DNA of 64,000 bases from Alkalicoccus halolimnae (lineage in GTDB: Bacteria > Bacillota > Bacilli > Bacillales > Salisediminibacteriaceae): positions 1,674,001 to 1,738,000 of the forward strand of contig NZ_CP144914.1 in assembly GCF_008014775.2 (NCBI RefSeq). The letters are read 5' to 3'. Below the pieces are notes generated by a model, which was not told the DNA's origin, ran no database searches, and worked only from the letters and a program-made list of their open reading frames with translations. Positions 1-7,869 of the stretch are shown one piece after another. Every line of letters starts with the position of its first letter. The stretch's first letter is position 1. Made by a program: the position numbers and the translations under genes.

Positions 1-1090
1 CTCCAAGAACACGATTGCTGTTGCGATCGCCGATGCAGGTCGAGATGCTCCTCGCTTTTGGGGCACCATCCCGCATACGGTAGAAAATGTTCGAAAGTTG
101 ATGCGTAAACTCGGTCCATCGGATCGTCTGCGTGTCTGTTATGAAGCCGGTCCTACGGGCTATCCATTGTATCGGCTGCTACTCTCTCTCGGTATCTCTT
201 GTGACATTATCGCCCCCTCTCTCATTCCCCAACGACCGGGTGAGCGGGTGAAAACAGATCGTCGGGATGCGCTTCGGCTCGCACAGCTGTATCGTGCCGG
301 AGAGTTAACCTCGATTTACGTGCCGACGGAAGCAGATGAAGCACTGCGCGATCTGGTGCGTTGCCGGGAAGATGCAAAAGAAGATGAACTTCGGGCCCGT
401 CAAAGGTTGAGCAAGTTTCTCCTGCGCCACGAGCTTCGACCGCCGCAAGGCGTAAAGCGCCAAACGAAAAAATACAGAGAGTGGTTAGATACACTGAAGT
501 TCTCTCAGGATACCCTGCGGGTCGTTTTCCGGGAATATTACCATCAGCTCAAGGAAATGGAACTACGCGTGCAACGGCTGGAAGACGAAATCTATACCCA
601 GTCGATCCAAGGTGTGCACGCCTCCATGATTCAGGCACTTCAATGCCTCAAAGGGGTGGCACTCATTACAGCCATCGGAATTGTCGCAGAAATTGGGTCC
701 TTTCATCGGTTCCGCACTCCCGGACAATTGATGGCATACGCTGGCCTCGTCCCCTCCGAATACTCGAGCGGAGAACGGCGGAATCAGGGAGGCATTACGA
801 AAACCGGCAATCGGCATATACGTCGTTTGTTGGTGGAGGCAGGGTGGAGTTACCGCTATTCCCCGGCGGTCAAGGGAGACTTGAAAAAGCGACAAGTTGG
901 CAGTTCTCCCGCAGTGCAGTTGATCTCCTGGAAAGCGCAAAACCGGCTTCATAAAAAATTTTACCGCTTGCTCTCCAAAGGAAAAGAAAGTCACAAAGCC
1001 GTTACTGCCGTCGCTCGGGAACTCCTTGGTTTCATCTGGGCGATCTCTCGAGAAATCGACCCGTTGCCACCCGCCAGTGACCAAATGTAA
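1..1090 (+). CDS. IS110-family transposase, 5' end cut off by the window edge
   Basis: Open in frame from base 2, so the true start and the first catalytic Asp lie outside the window. The remaining ~362 residues show the IS110 layout. An N-terminal DEDD (RuvC-like) half carries YEAGPTGY and the KTDRRDA pair; a coiled linker follows; the C-terminal Transposase_20 half carries YAGLVPSEYSSG with the presumed catalytic Ser and GNRHIRRLLVEAGW. IS110 enzymes move DNA through a RuvC/Tnp active site guided by a structured non-coding RNA from the element's end. Base composition is more GC-rich than its neighbours, consistent with a recent arrival. Whether the copy is intact cannot be judged here. Confidence 0.93.
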   Translation, partial: SKNTIAVAIADAGRDAPRFWGTIPHTVENVRKLMRKLGPSDRLRVCYEAGPTGYPLYRLLLSLGISCDIIAPSLIPQRPGERVKTDRRDALRLAQLYRAGELTSIYVPTEADEALRDLVRCREDAKEDELRARQRLSKFLLRHELRPPQGVKRQTKKYREWLDTLKFSQDTLRVVFREYYHQLKEMELRVQRLEDEIYTQSIQGVHASMIQALQCLKGVALITAIGIVAEIGSFHRFRTPGQLMAYAGLVPSEYSSGERRNQGGITKTGNRHIRRLLVEAGWSYRYSPAVKGDLKKRQVGSSPAVQLISWKAQNRLHKKFYRLLSKGKESHKAVTAVARELLGFIWAISREIDPLPPASDQM

Positions 1091-1489
1091 TGCGTTTCTT
1101 CTCGGAAATACACCCGATAGATGAGCCCAGGGCTCGAAGGCAAAGGGGAAAGACCGGTAAGGAACATCCACGTGCTTCCTCTGTGCTAGTCCGGCTTCAC
1201 CGGATGAACGCACGTCCCGAGTTAGTGGAAACGTCCTTAATCCGGAAAGAGACCATGTGAGAACCCACGGATATCAGAGTGCGAACCGTCGCCACTATTT
1301 TTGCCTTCGTGCCGTGTGCTTACCTTTACGGGCACGCCGAAAGAAAAGAGGAGGAATTCAAGCGATCCGAAAGAACACGAAAACTTGAAAAAGAAGCCGA
1401 AAGGCTTTGGTTCTTTAAGTCGGGCAAAATGTAATACCAATGGCAAAGGGAGTTCTTCTCTTGACAGTTTCGTTCATATCAGGAAGCTG
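1091..1489 (+). other. Non-coding tail of the IS110 element (possible guide-RNA region)
   Basis: About 400 bp between the transposase stop codon and the first dispersed repeat hold no convincing gene. The stretch is rich in short self-complementary segments (for example around 1135–1215 and 1335–1415). IS1111-type members of the IS110 family encode their bridge RNA downstream of the transposase, so this is the expected place for one. The right end of the element is not defined; a change in character near 1460–1490 is the best guess. Function is inferred from family knowledge only. Confidence 0.35.
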
Positions 1490-1935
1490 GAAAGCTCCTC
1501 CACGGCAGGCCTGCCGGGTTGAAGCGAAGTTTTCTTATATATCAACAACAGGCTTGGCTCTTACGCACGTTTGGTGAAAACAAAATATATCTGACAAAAA
1601 AACTAATTTAACCCTTAAACATTCTATCGTTTAAGCCTGGGCCGCCAGCTTTTTAAGTAGACTTATCTTCTGTCATCGTAAGCCGGAAAGACAAGTTCCC
1701 CTTTTTCGCGTAAGAACCACAGGCTTTAACAGAGCTTAAAGAATAAGTGTCACAATAATCAGTCTTTTTACCGTAAGCTGTAGTGGACATGGAACGAATC
1801 CGGGGCGGTCAAGGACAGGTCCCGCCCCGGACTACCGCAGTGAAGAAGGGATCAGCTGAGGCCGGCCCTGCGCACCCATGAAAACGAAAACGCACGTTCA
1901 TCGCTTATCTACTTTATTTTCAAGGCAGCCAATCA
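1490..1935 (+). repeat. Composite dispersed intergenic repeat, longest copy
   Basis: Three modules in a row recur elsewhere in the window. Module C (1490–1545) is a hairpin around CCACGGCAGGCCTGCC. Module B (1553–1760) contains TTACGCACGTTTGGTGAAAA and CTATCGTTTAAGCCTGGGCC. Module A (1765–1930) ends with AACGCACGTTCATCGC and TTTATTTTCAAGGCAGCC. Other copies lie at 3030, 8860, 15745, 17878, 27700, 36105, 46685, 48080 and 62732. No coding potential is evident. The copy lies between the IS110 tail and the SDR gene. Confidence 0.75.
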
Positions 1936-1962
1936 AATAAAAGGTTTGAGGAGGAATATGAT

Positions 1963-2757
1963 ATGCAAACGCCACTTTTAAATAAAGTAGTAGTTATAAC
2001 CGGCGCTTCGAGTGGAATAGGAGCTGAAATGGCTCTTGAAACTGCCAGAAAAGGCGGTCTCCCGGTATTAATTGCCAGATCTGAAGATAAACTCGTTAAG
2101 ACAGCTGAAAAAATCATTAAGGAGACAAACACAGTACCTTACATATACCCGGCTGATGTGACCGATTATATCCAAATGAAGAAATTGATCGGTGAATTGG
2201 AAGAAATAACTGGATCTATCGATGTGCTTATAAATAATGCAGGAGTCGGGGTGTTTGACTATATCACTGATATAGACATGGAGGAGGCAGATACCATGTT
2301 TCGAGTGAATGTACTTGGAACAATGGTCTGTACGAAAGCAGTGCTTCCGGGTATGAAAAAAAGAGCAGCAGGTCAAATTATTTTTATGTCATCGATTGCA
2401 GGAAGTATTGCTACTCCGAAAGCAGGAGTTTATGCTGCCACAAAACATGCAGTGAATGGTTTCGCTGATGCTTGCAGATTGGAAACAAAAGGATTTGGCA
2501 TAGATATAAATGTTGTTAGTCCGGGACCAGTGGAAACCGGTTTTATCGATCACGCTGATAAAGAGGGAACCTACAAACAAAGCGTGGCTTCTGTTATCCT
2601 CGAAGCTGAAGAAGTGGCTCGAAAAACGATCAGGCTGGTCAGCCGTCCAAAGAGACAATTAATTCTGCCTGCCTGGATGAGGATTCCTATAAAAATTCAG
2701 AAGTTATCTCCTGGATTTTTTGAATGGATGGCTGGAAGCACCCTCAGGAAAAAATAA
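1963..2757 (+). CDS. SDR-family NAD(P)-dependent oxidoreductase
   Basis: A 264-residue classical short-chain dehydrogenase. It has TGASSGIG (residues ~13–20) for the cofactor, NNAG (~91), a catalytic Ser in the SSIAG segment, and YAATK (Tyr-x-x-x-Lys, ~157–161). PGPVETGF follows. The start is ATG with GAGGAGG 8 bp upstream. The C-terminal tail is basic and hydrophobic, as in the YqjQ/DltE-like group, which may associate with membrane. The substrate cannot be told from sequence. The gene stands alone, between the composite repeat and a gene-poor gap. Confidence 0.88.
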   Translation: MQTPLLNKVVVITGASSGIGAEMALETARKGGLPVLIARSEDKLVKTAEKIIKETNTVPYIYPADVTDYIQMKKLIGELEEITGSIDVLINNAGVGVFDYITDIDMEEADTMFRVNVLGTMVCTKAVLPGMKKRAAGQIIFMSSIAGSIATPKAGVYAATKHAVNGFADACRLETKGFGIDINVVSPGPVETGFIDHADKEGTYKQSVASVILEAEEVARKTIRLVSRPKRQLILPAWMRIPIKIQKLSPGFFEWMAGSTLRKK

Positions 2758-3029
2758 ATCAACCGCAAATATTTATAAAGCTTTTAAAAGACCAATGTTG
2801 TTATATAAATGCCTGCCACTCCTTCAGCTGCCTGGGAGATGCCTTTCAGCCAGTCTTTCCATAAGTCCTGAATGACCATCATACTTTCATTCCGCAGGCG
2901 TATTTGTCCGCCGCTCATATCGTTAAATAGGAATTTCGTGAATAAAAGACAGATTTTCTGTTCTGGAACTTACAAGAACGAAGCGAATACGGGCCTGTGA
3001 AAAAAGGGTGCGGGAGATCCAGAGCCGGT

Positions 3030-3095
3030 CCGGAAAGCGACCCCCATGGAAACGAAAGCGCACGTTCATCACTTCTATGCTTTAATTTCAAAGAA
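3030..3095 (+). repeat. Dispersed repeat, module A (partial copy)
   Basis: Contains CATGGAAACGAAAGCGCACG followed by TTCATC and a degenerate tail (TTTAATTTCAAAG). The preceding CCGGTCCGGAAAGCG matches the copy at 8980. The rest of the 2758–3136 gap holds only a weak 44-codon minus-strand frame (2784–2918). Confidence 0.6.
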
Positions 3096-3136
3096 GAACG
3101 CTGTCAGAGCCAATTTCAAAGGTGGTGCTAGTAATA

Positions 3137-3604
3137 ATGATACGTATATTTTTTGTCTGTCTTGGGAACATATGCCGATCTCCGATGGCAGAAGCGGTAT
3201 TCAGGCATAAAGCTGAAAAAAGAGGGATAGAGTCCAGATTATTGATTGAATCTGCAGGGACGGGTGAATGGCATGTCGGTCATCAACCTCACGAAGAAAC
3301 GCTGAAAACACTTCGATATAATCATATACCTGCAGGCAATATGGTCGGAAAGCAATTAAACGAAACGGATGTAGATGCAGACTATATCATTGCTATGGAC
3401 GCTGCCAATCTCGGATATATAAATCAGATGAGGGGCTCCCATACTGGAAATGAAGTATTCCGCCTGCTTGATCTGCTTCCTGACATACCAGAAGATGATG
3501 TCCCTGATCCTTATATGACCGGAAACTTTGAAGAGGTTTTTTATTTGATTGATCAAGGATGTGAAGCTTTACTGGATTACATTATCGCAAAGGAAAGGCT
3601 TTAG
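3137..3604 (+). CDS. Low-molecular-weight protein tyrosine phosphatase (YfkJ-like)
   Basis: 155 residues. The P-loop VCLGNICRS near the N-terminus gives the CX5R(S) signature of low-molecular-weight phosphatases, and the general-acid Asp lies in the VPDPY motif near residue 125. Length and the NFEEVFYLIDQGCEAL C-terminal region match B. subtilis YfkJ. An in-frame GTG at 3122 overlaps the Shine-Dalgarno AAGGTGGTG, so the ATG at 3137 is preferred. These enzymes dephosphorylate protein tyrosine (and sometimes arginine) and have been tied to stress resistance in Bacillus. The next promoter begins only 19 bp after the stop codon. Confidence 0.93.
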   Translation: MIRIFFVCLGNICRSPMAEAVFRHKAEKRGIESRLLIESAGTGEWHVGHQPHEETLKTLRYNHIPAGNMVGKQLNETDVDADYIIAMDAANLGYINQMRGSHTGNEVFRLLDLLPDIPEDDVPDPYMTGNFEEVFYLIDQGCEALLDYIIAKERL

Positions 3605-3622
3605 AATACTGCCTTCTCCCTG

Positions 3623-3647
3623 GTTTATTTAATGCCAATGAGGGTAT
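3623..3647 (+). promoter_or_regulatory. Sigma-B-type promoter of the methyltransferase gene
   Basis: GTTTAT (3623–3628), a 13-bp spacer, then GGGTAT (3642–3647). This is one base from the Bacillus sigma-B consensus (GTTTAA, 12–15 bp, GGGTAT). It lies 39 bp upstream of the methyltransferase start. Confidence 0.65.
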
Positions 3648-3686
3648 AATATTTACAGCGTTTGACAATAAAGGTGAGAAGAGAAG

Positions 3687-4685
3687 GTGAGAGTTTTGAG
3701 CGAGCTGCAGAGAGTAATACAAGCAAGAAACTGGATGAAAACAAATGAAAACTTTCTGGAAACATGGCATGCTCACGTGGGTTATGACATGGATTTGTTT
3801 GACAGCTTTGAAAAGGGAGCAAGTGTGAAAGAAGTTTCTTCTTCCAGAAACTTATCAGAAGAACTTCTGGAGCGCTGGGTCGATGTCGGTTTACAGGTAG
3901 GACATTTGACGAAAAAGAAAAAAGAAAAAGTTAAGGCAAAGAAAAAAATGGTAAGATATGCTTCAAAAGCAAGCAGAGAATCTGTAGGAATTCTTCTCAG
4001 TGAAATGATGGAACTTCATATCCCAACGCTTCTGAAATATCCGGACCTGATCCGCTCGGATGAAAGGCTTACATATCTTTCAGATAAGTTTGCGGAAATC
4101 GTAGCGGAAACTTCAACTTTTTTGGAGAAAGCGGCTGTCAGCCCCATTCTTAAATGGGTGAAGCAGGAAAACCCCGCCAGCATTATTGATTTCGGCTGCG
4201 GTTACTGCGGCTACTTAAGTGCTGTTCATAATAAATATCCTGAGACAGAGCTTATTGGTGTGGAATTAAGCAGGGAAGTTGTTGAGAAAGCTAAAGCGCG
4301 TGTCTCCCAAGATATTGATGTTCGACAGGGAGATATTGAGGACTTTCTTGAGAGCTTCGAAGGTAAAACGGATATGATCATGGCGCACAACCTTCTTTAC
4401 TATTTTAAGCCTGAAGAACGGGTTACGCTCTTTAGGAAATTTGCTGGTGCTTTAACCAAAAAAGGTTCTGTAACAATTATTTGTCCCCTTGTTTATGCAA
4501 AACATGGAGGAGCATTTACAACAGCATTCAATACGTTCATGTCCGCCCATGACAATTTATATCCCCTTCCTTCACCAGAAACGATTAAAAAAGATGCAGG
4601 AAATTCCGGCTTCCACGTTGCCGGCATGAAACCACTCATCCGAGAGGGCGGATGGTACTTAATAACGTTGAAAAAAAACTCCTGA
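3687..4685 (+). CDS. Class I SAM-dependent methyltransferase with N-terminal helical/winged-helix domain
   Basis: 332 residues. The N-terminal ~150 residues are helical and lysine-rich, with a winged-helix look (LSEELLERWVDVGLQVGHL). The C-terminal half is a Rossmann methyltransferase with motif I DFGCGYCGYL (~168–177), acidic residues after beta-2 (GVELS) and a QGDIEDF motif. This layout resembles O-methyltransferases of the acetylserotonin/polyketide type, so methylation of a small hydroxylated or carboxylated molecule is likely. GTG at 3687 (Shine-Dalgarno AAAGGTGAG) is used; TTG at 3696 (GAGAAGGTGAG) is nearly as good. The adjoining carotenoid genes and the shared promoter type suggest, but do not prove, a pigment-tailoring role. 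Confidence 0.8.
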   Translation: MRVLSELQRVIQARNWMKTNENFLETWHAHVGYDMDLFDSFEKGASVKEVSSSRNLSEELLERWVDVGLQVGHLTKKKKEKVKAKKKMVRYASKASRESVGILLSEMMELHIPTLLKYPDLIRSDERLTYLSDKFAEIVAETSTFLEKAAVSPILKWVKQENPASIIDFGCGYCGYLSAVHNKYPETELIGVELSREVVEKAKARVSQDIDVRQGDIEDFLESFEGKTDMIMAHNLLYYFKPEERVTLFRKFAGALTKKGSVTIICPLVYAKHGGAFTTAFNTFMSAHDNLYPLPSPETIKKDAGNSGFHVAGMKPLIREGGWYLITLKKNS

Positions 4686-4695
4686 CATTTTCCGG

Positions 4696-4729
4696 CTGCT
4701 CATGCCGTTCTCCGGCAGAGCAGTTTTTT
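4696..4729 (+). terminator. Rho-independent terminator after the methyltransferase gene
   Basis: CTGCTC…CGG / CCGG…GAGCAG stem followed by six T. It separates the methyltransferase from the carotenoid operon. Confidence 0.75.
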
Positions 4730-4740
4730 AAAAACCTATG

Positions 4741-4762
4741 ATGTACAAAGATTATACAAAAG
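4741..4762 (+). promoter_or_regulatory. Putative CarH/LitR operator: two tandem 11-bp repeats
   Basis: ATGTACAAAGA (4741–4751) and TTATACAAAAG (4752–4762) are exactly consecutive and both fit nTnnACAnnnn, the repeat bound by Thermus CarH. Both also contain T(G/A)TACA, the half-site described for LitR/PplR regulators. A third phase (4763–4773) matches poorly. The repeats abut the -35 of the sigma-B-type promoter at 4765. Binding by the CarH-like protein encoded at 57250 is inferred. Confidence 0.5.
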
Positions 4763-4764
4763 TT

Positions 4765-4790
4765 GTTTATACGTTTATATTTACGGGAAA
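4765..4790 (+). promoter_or_regulatory. Sigma-B-type promoter of the carotenoid operon
   Basis: GTTTAT (4765–4770), a 14-bp spacer, then GGGAAA (4785–4790). This fits the sigma-B pattern and recalls sigma-B control of S. aureus crtOPQMN. No convincing sigma-A promoter was seen in the same gap. Confidence 0.55.
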
Positions 4791-4829
4791 TCTATAGATT
4801 ATAAAGCAGTCGGAAAGAGGTGCAGGTAA

Positions 4830-6320
4830 ATGACACAAGTGGCGATTATTGGTGCGGGTCCAGGTGGACTTGCTGCGGGGATGATACTGGCAGCAAATGG
4901 ATACGAGGTGGATATTTATGAGAAGCAGCAATACGTAGGTGGAAGAACTTCTTCTTTTACAAAAGGGGAATATACTTTCGACTTAGGACCGACATTTTTC
5001 AGTATGACGCATGTATTGGAAGAGATTTTCACGAAAAGTGGCAGAAATCTTCATGATTATGTAGAGTTAATTGAACTGGACCCGATGTACTCCCTCGTTT
5101 TTGATAACCTGACCATCAGGGCGAGCAGGAATGAAGAAAAAATGTTTGCGGAAATCGAAAAAAACTTTCCGGGAAACGGTCCTGCTTACAAAGAGTTTAT
5201 GAAGGATACAAGGAAAAAATTGGCTGCCTTATCGCCTATTCTTCAGGAAGAGCATGCCTCTTTATTTGATTACCTGCGTCTGAGAAGCATTAAAGCTCTT
5301 CCGCAGCTTGAAGTAGGTAAAACATTATATGATGTTCTTGCGAAATATTTCGATGATGAAAGGTTGATCCTTTCCTTTACTTTTCAATCTAAATATCTCG
5401 GGATGTCTCCATGGGAATGTCCGGGAGCGTTTAGCATATTATCATTTATGGAGCACGAATATGGAGTCTTTCATCCGCGCGGGGGATTAAATCAAATTAC
5501 AAAAGCAATGGCTGCAGTTGCCGAAGAACACGGGGCCCGAATTCATTTAGATTCGGGTGTTCAAAAAATTGATGTGCAGAATGGAAAAGCTGAGAGTCTG
5601 CTTCTTGAAAGCGGTGAAGTAATAAAGTCGGATCATATCGTCATGAATGCGGACTTTGCAAACAGTATGTCAACATTAATCGATGATAAATACAGAAAAA
5701 AATACTCGGACAAAAAACTTTCCAAAAAGAAATATTCATGTTCAACGTTTATGATATATGCCGGGGTTAACAAAAAAATTGATCTGGACCACCATACCGT
5801 TTTTTTCTCAGCGGATTATAAGAAAAATGTCGAAGAAATTACTAAACTGGGGAAGCTTTCCGATGATCCATCCATATATGTACACAATGCTTCAGTTACA
5901 GATAATACCCTGGCACCCGAAGGTAAATCTGCTCTTTATATCTTGGCTCCGGTGGCTAATAATTTCAGTGAAATTAACTGGGAAGAGAAGAAGCAGAAAT
6001 TTCGTGATTTAATTATGGAGGAAGTGGCCTCCAAGCTGGGTATGCCTGACCTGGAACAGCATATTGAAGTGGAGGAAATTCTCACTCCTTTTGATTGGGA
6101 GAAAGATAAACTTATTTATCAGGGAGCAACTTTTAATCTTGCTCATAACCTCGGACAAATGATGTATTTCCGTCCTCATAATCAATTTGATGATATTAAA
6201 GGGATTTGGCTTACCGGAGGCGGGACACACCCGGGAAGTGGTCTTCCCACGATCTTTGAATCAGCGAAAATTACTTCAAAACTTATTATGCAGTCCGATC
6301 GTAGGAAGGTGAATTCATGA
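4830..6320 (+). CDS. CrtI-type carotenoid desaturase/oxidase (second desaturase of the cluster)
   Basis: 496 residues, FAD-dependent phytoene-desaturase fold. The N-terminal dinucleotide motif is IIGAGPGGLAAGM, followed by YEKQQYVGGRTSSF. The C-terminal FAD motif LTGGGTHPGSGLPTIFESAK is of CrtI type rather than CrtN type. Such enzymes remove hydrogens stepwise from, or oxidise the end groups of, linear carotenoids at the membrane. Which step this paralog takes (further desaturation, or oxidation to aldehyde/acid as in CrtNc/CrtP-like enzymes) cannot be told. AAAGAGGTG precedes the ATG. The stop overlaps the next start (ATGA), so translation is coupled to crtN. Confidence 0.88.
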   Translation: MTQVAIIGAGPGGLAAGMILAANGYEVDIYEKQQYVGGRTSSFTKGEYTFDLGPTFFSMTHVLEEIFTKSGRNLHDYVELIELDPMYSLVFDNLTIRASRNEEKMFAEIEKNFPGNGPAYKEFMKDTRKKLAALSPILQEEHASLFDYLRLRSIKALPQLEVGKTLYDVLAKYFDDERLILSFTFQSKYLGMSPWECPGAFSILSFMEHEYGVFHPRGGLNQITKAMAAVAEEHGARIHLDSGVQKIDVQNGKAESLLLESGEVIKSDHIVMNADFANSMSTLIDDKYRKKYSDKKLSKKKYSCSTFMIYAGVNKKIDLDHHTVFFSADYKKNVEEITKLGKLSDDPSIYVHNASVTDNTLAPEGKSALYILAPVANNFSEINWEEKKQKFRDLIMEEVASKLGMPDLEQHIEVEEILTPFDWEKDKLIYQGATFNLAHNLGQMMYFRPHNQFDDIKGIWLTGGGTHPGSGLPTIFESAKITSKLIMQSDRRKVNS

Positions 6321-7777
6321 AAACGATAATCGTCGGAGCAGGAATAGGCGGAATGGTCACAGCGCTGTATGAACGTATGGCAGGTAATGAGGTTGTTATG
6401 TTTGAATCCAAAGCCAGACTCGGGGGGAGACTGGCTTATCACGAAAGAGGAGAATACCGGGTGGACGAAGGACCAACTGTAGTGCTTCTTCCGAATATGA
6501 TAAAAGAAATTCTGAATGAAATTGGACTGGCAGACAGGGTGGAATTTGTTCAGATAGATCCCTTATACCCTCTTCATTTTCCAGACGGATCCAACTTTCT
6601 CAAATGGAGTAATAAAGAGAACCAGAAAAAAGAAATTGAGAAACATTTCCCTGGAGAATCCGGGGGTTTTGACGAATATATGGACGATATGAAAGAGCGT
6701 TATTTTGATGGGAAAGCTTCTTTTCTCGATCATGCCTTTTTGCAGCGCCGTGCATTTTGGACGATAGGAAATATAAAAACGCTCATAAAACTGAAAGCTT
6801 ATCAATCTGTTCGAAAGCAGTCTAAAAAATATTTTAAATCTATCAGGCTCCAGGAAGCTTTCGCTCTGCAGACTTTATATATAGGAGGCTCCCCTGAACA
6901 GACTCCTGCCATTTATTCTCTCGTACCATTCAGTGAGCATGAACACGGCATCTGGTACATTAAAGGTGGTTATGCGAAACTTGCCGAAGTCCTTGCAGAA
7001 GCTCTCGAAGAAAGAGGAGTGGAAGTAAGAACTCATTCGAGCGTAAGTGAAATTGTTACTGAAGCCAATGAAGCGACCGGCTGCATTGTTAACGGAGAAG
7101 AGGTAAACGGGGACAGGATTGTTTTGAATGGAGAATTTCCAGCAGCTGAAAAATTAATGCCGGAAAATTCTAAAAAAACATACAAGCCGTCATCCGGCTG
7201 TCTTTTATTTTATTTTGGTCTTAACAAGCCGCTTAACACAGCTCATGTTCATAATTTCTACATTGGAGAAAGCCTTGACAAGCATATGAATGATTTGTTT
7301 GTGGAACATAAGTTATCTGACGATCCTGCCTTTTACGTTTTTAACCCTTCGCTAATCGATGAGACACTCGCACCTGAGGGCCACGGTGTAGCCTATGTCC
7401 TTGTCCCTGTACCTTCCGCTGACAAAATCAGCAGAAAAGAATATTTAACCTATGCCGAGAAAATAAAAAAATTGCTGATAGAAAGAACAGATGCCCAGCT
7501 CAATGAAAAAATTGAATGGGAGCATATTCGAACACCTCATGAAGCTAAATTGGATGGTTTATATCAAGGGGGGAGTTTCGGTATTGCTCCTACACTATTT
7601 CAATCAGGTGTATTCAGACCTCAAGTAAAACCATTCTCCTATAACAATGTTTATGCTGTGGGAGCATCTGTTCACCCGGGTGGCGGCATTCCAATCGTTA
7701 TGCATGGTGCAAAAGTCTTATCAAAAATTCTTCGAAGTGAGACTAAAGAGGAATTAATGGATATTAAAGAGAATTAA
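6317..7777 (+). CDS. crtN: Dehydrosqualene (4,4'-diapophytoene) desaturase CrtN
   Basis: 486 residues. FAD motif IVGAGIGGMVTALYE at the N-terminus; the central LQTLYIGGSPEQTPAIYSLV and C-terminal GASVHPGGGIPIVMHGAK are close to staphylococcal CrtN, from memory. It converts the C30 precursor 4,4'-diapophytoene to diaponeurosporene/diapolycopene at the membrane. It overlaps the upstream desaturase by 4 bp, and crtM follows after 92 bp. Of the three paralogous oxidoreductases in the cluster, this is the best match to CrtN itself. C30 rather than C40 substrate use is inferred from that likeness and from the crtM/crtP/crtQ company. Confidence 0.88.
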   Translation: MKTIIVGAGIGGMVTALYERMAGNEVVMFESKARLGGRLAYHERGEYRVDEGPTVVLLPNMIKEILNEIGLADRVEFVQIDPLYPLHFPDGSNFLKWSNKENQKKEIEKHFPGESGGFDEYMDDMKERYFDGKASFLDHAFLQRRAFWTIGNIKTLIKLKAYQSVRKQSKKYFKSIRLQEAFALQTLYIGGSPEQTPAIYSLVPFSEHEHGIWYIKGGYAKLAEVLAEALEERGVEVRTHSSVSEIVTEANEATGCIVNGEEVNGDRIVLNGEFPAAEKLMPENSKKTYKPSSGCLLFYFGLNKPLNTAHVHNFYIGESLDKHMNDLFVEHKLSDDPAFYVFNPSLIDETLAPEGHGVAYVLVPVPSADKISRKEYLTYAEKIKKLLIERTDAQLNEKIEWEHIRTPHEAKLDGLYQGGSFGIAPTLFQSGVFRPQVKPFSYNNVYAVGASVHPGGGIPIVMHGAKVLSKILRSETKEELMDIKEN

Positions 7778-7869
7778 TTAGCCAGAGGATAAATAATTTT
7801 GTTACTCTCTAATTACAGAGGAAAATCCGAGAAATAGGAGAAGCGGATTCAGGAGAGGAGTAATCCCTT

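Noticed and set aside
1237..1522. Short frames on both strands in the IS110 tail
   Set aside because: They overlap each other, have no ribosome sites and look like non-coding element DNA.
1490..1935. CRISPR array
   Set aside because: The repeats are scattered singly across the window, with no regular spacers and no cas genes.
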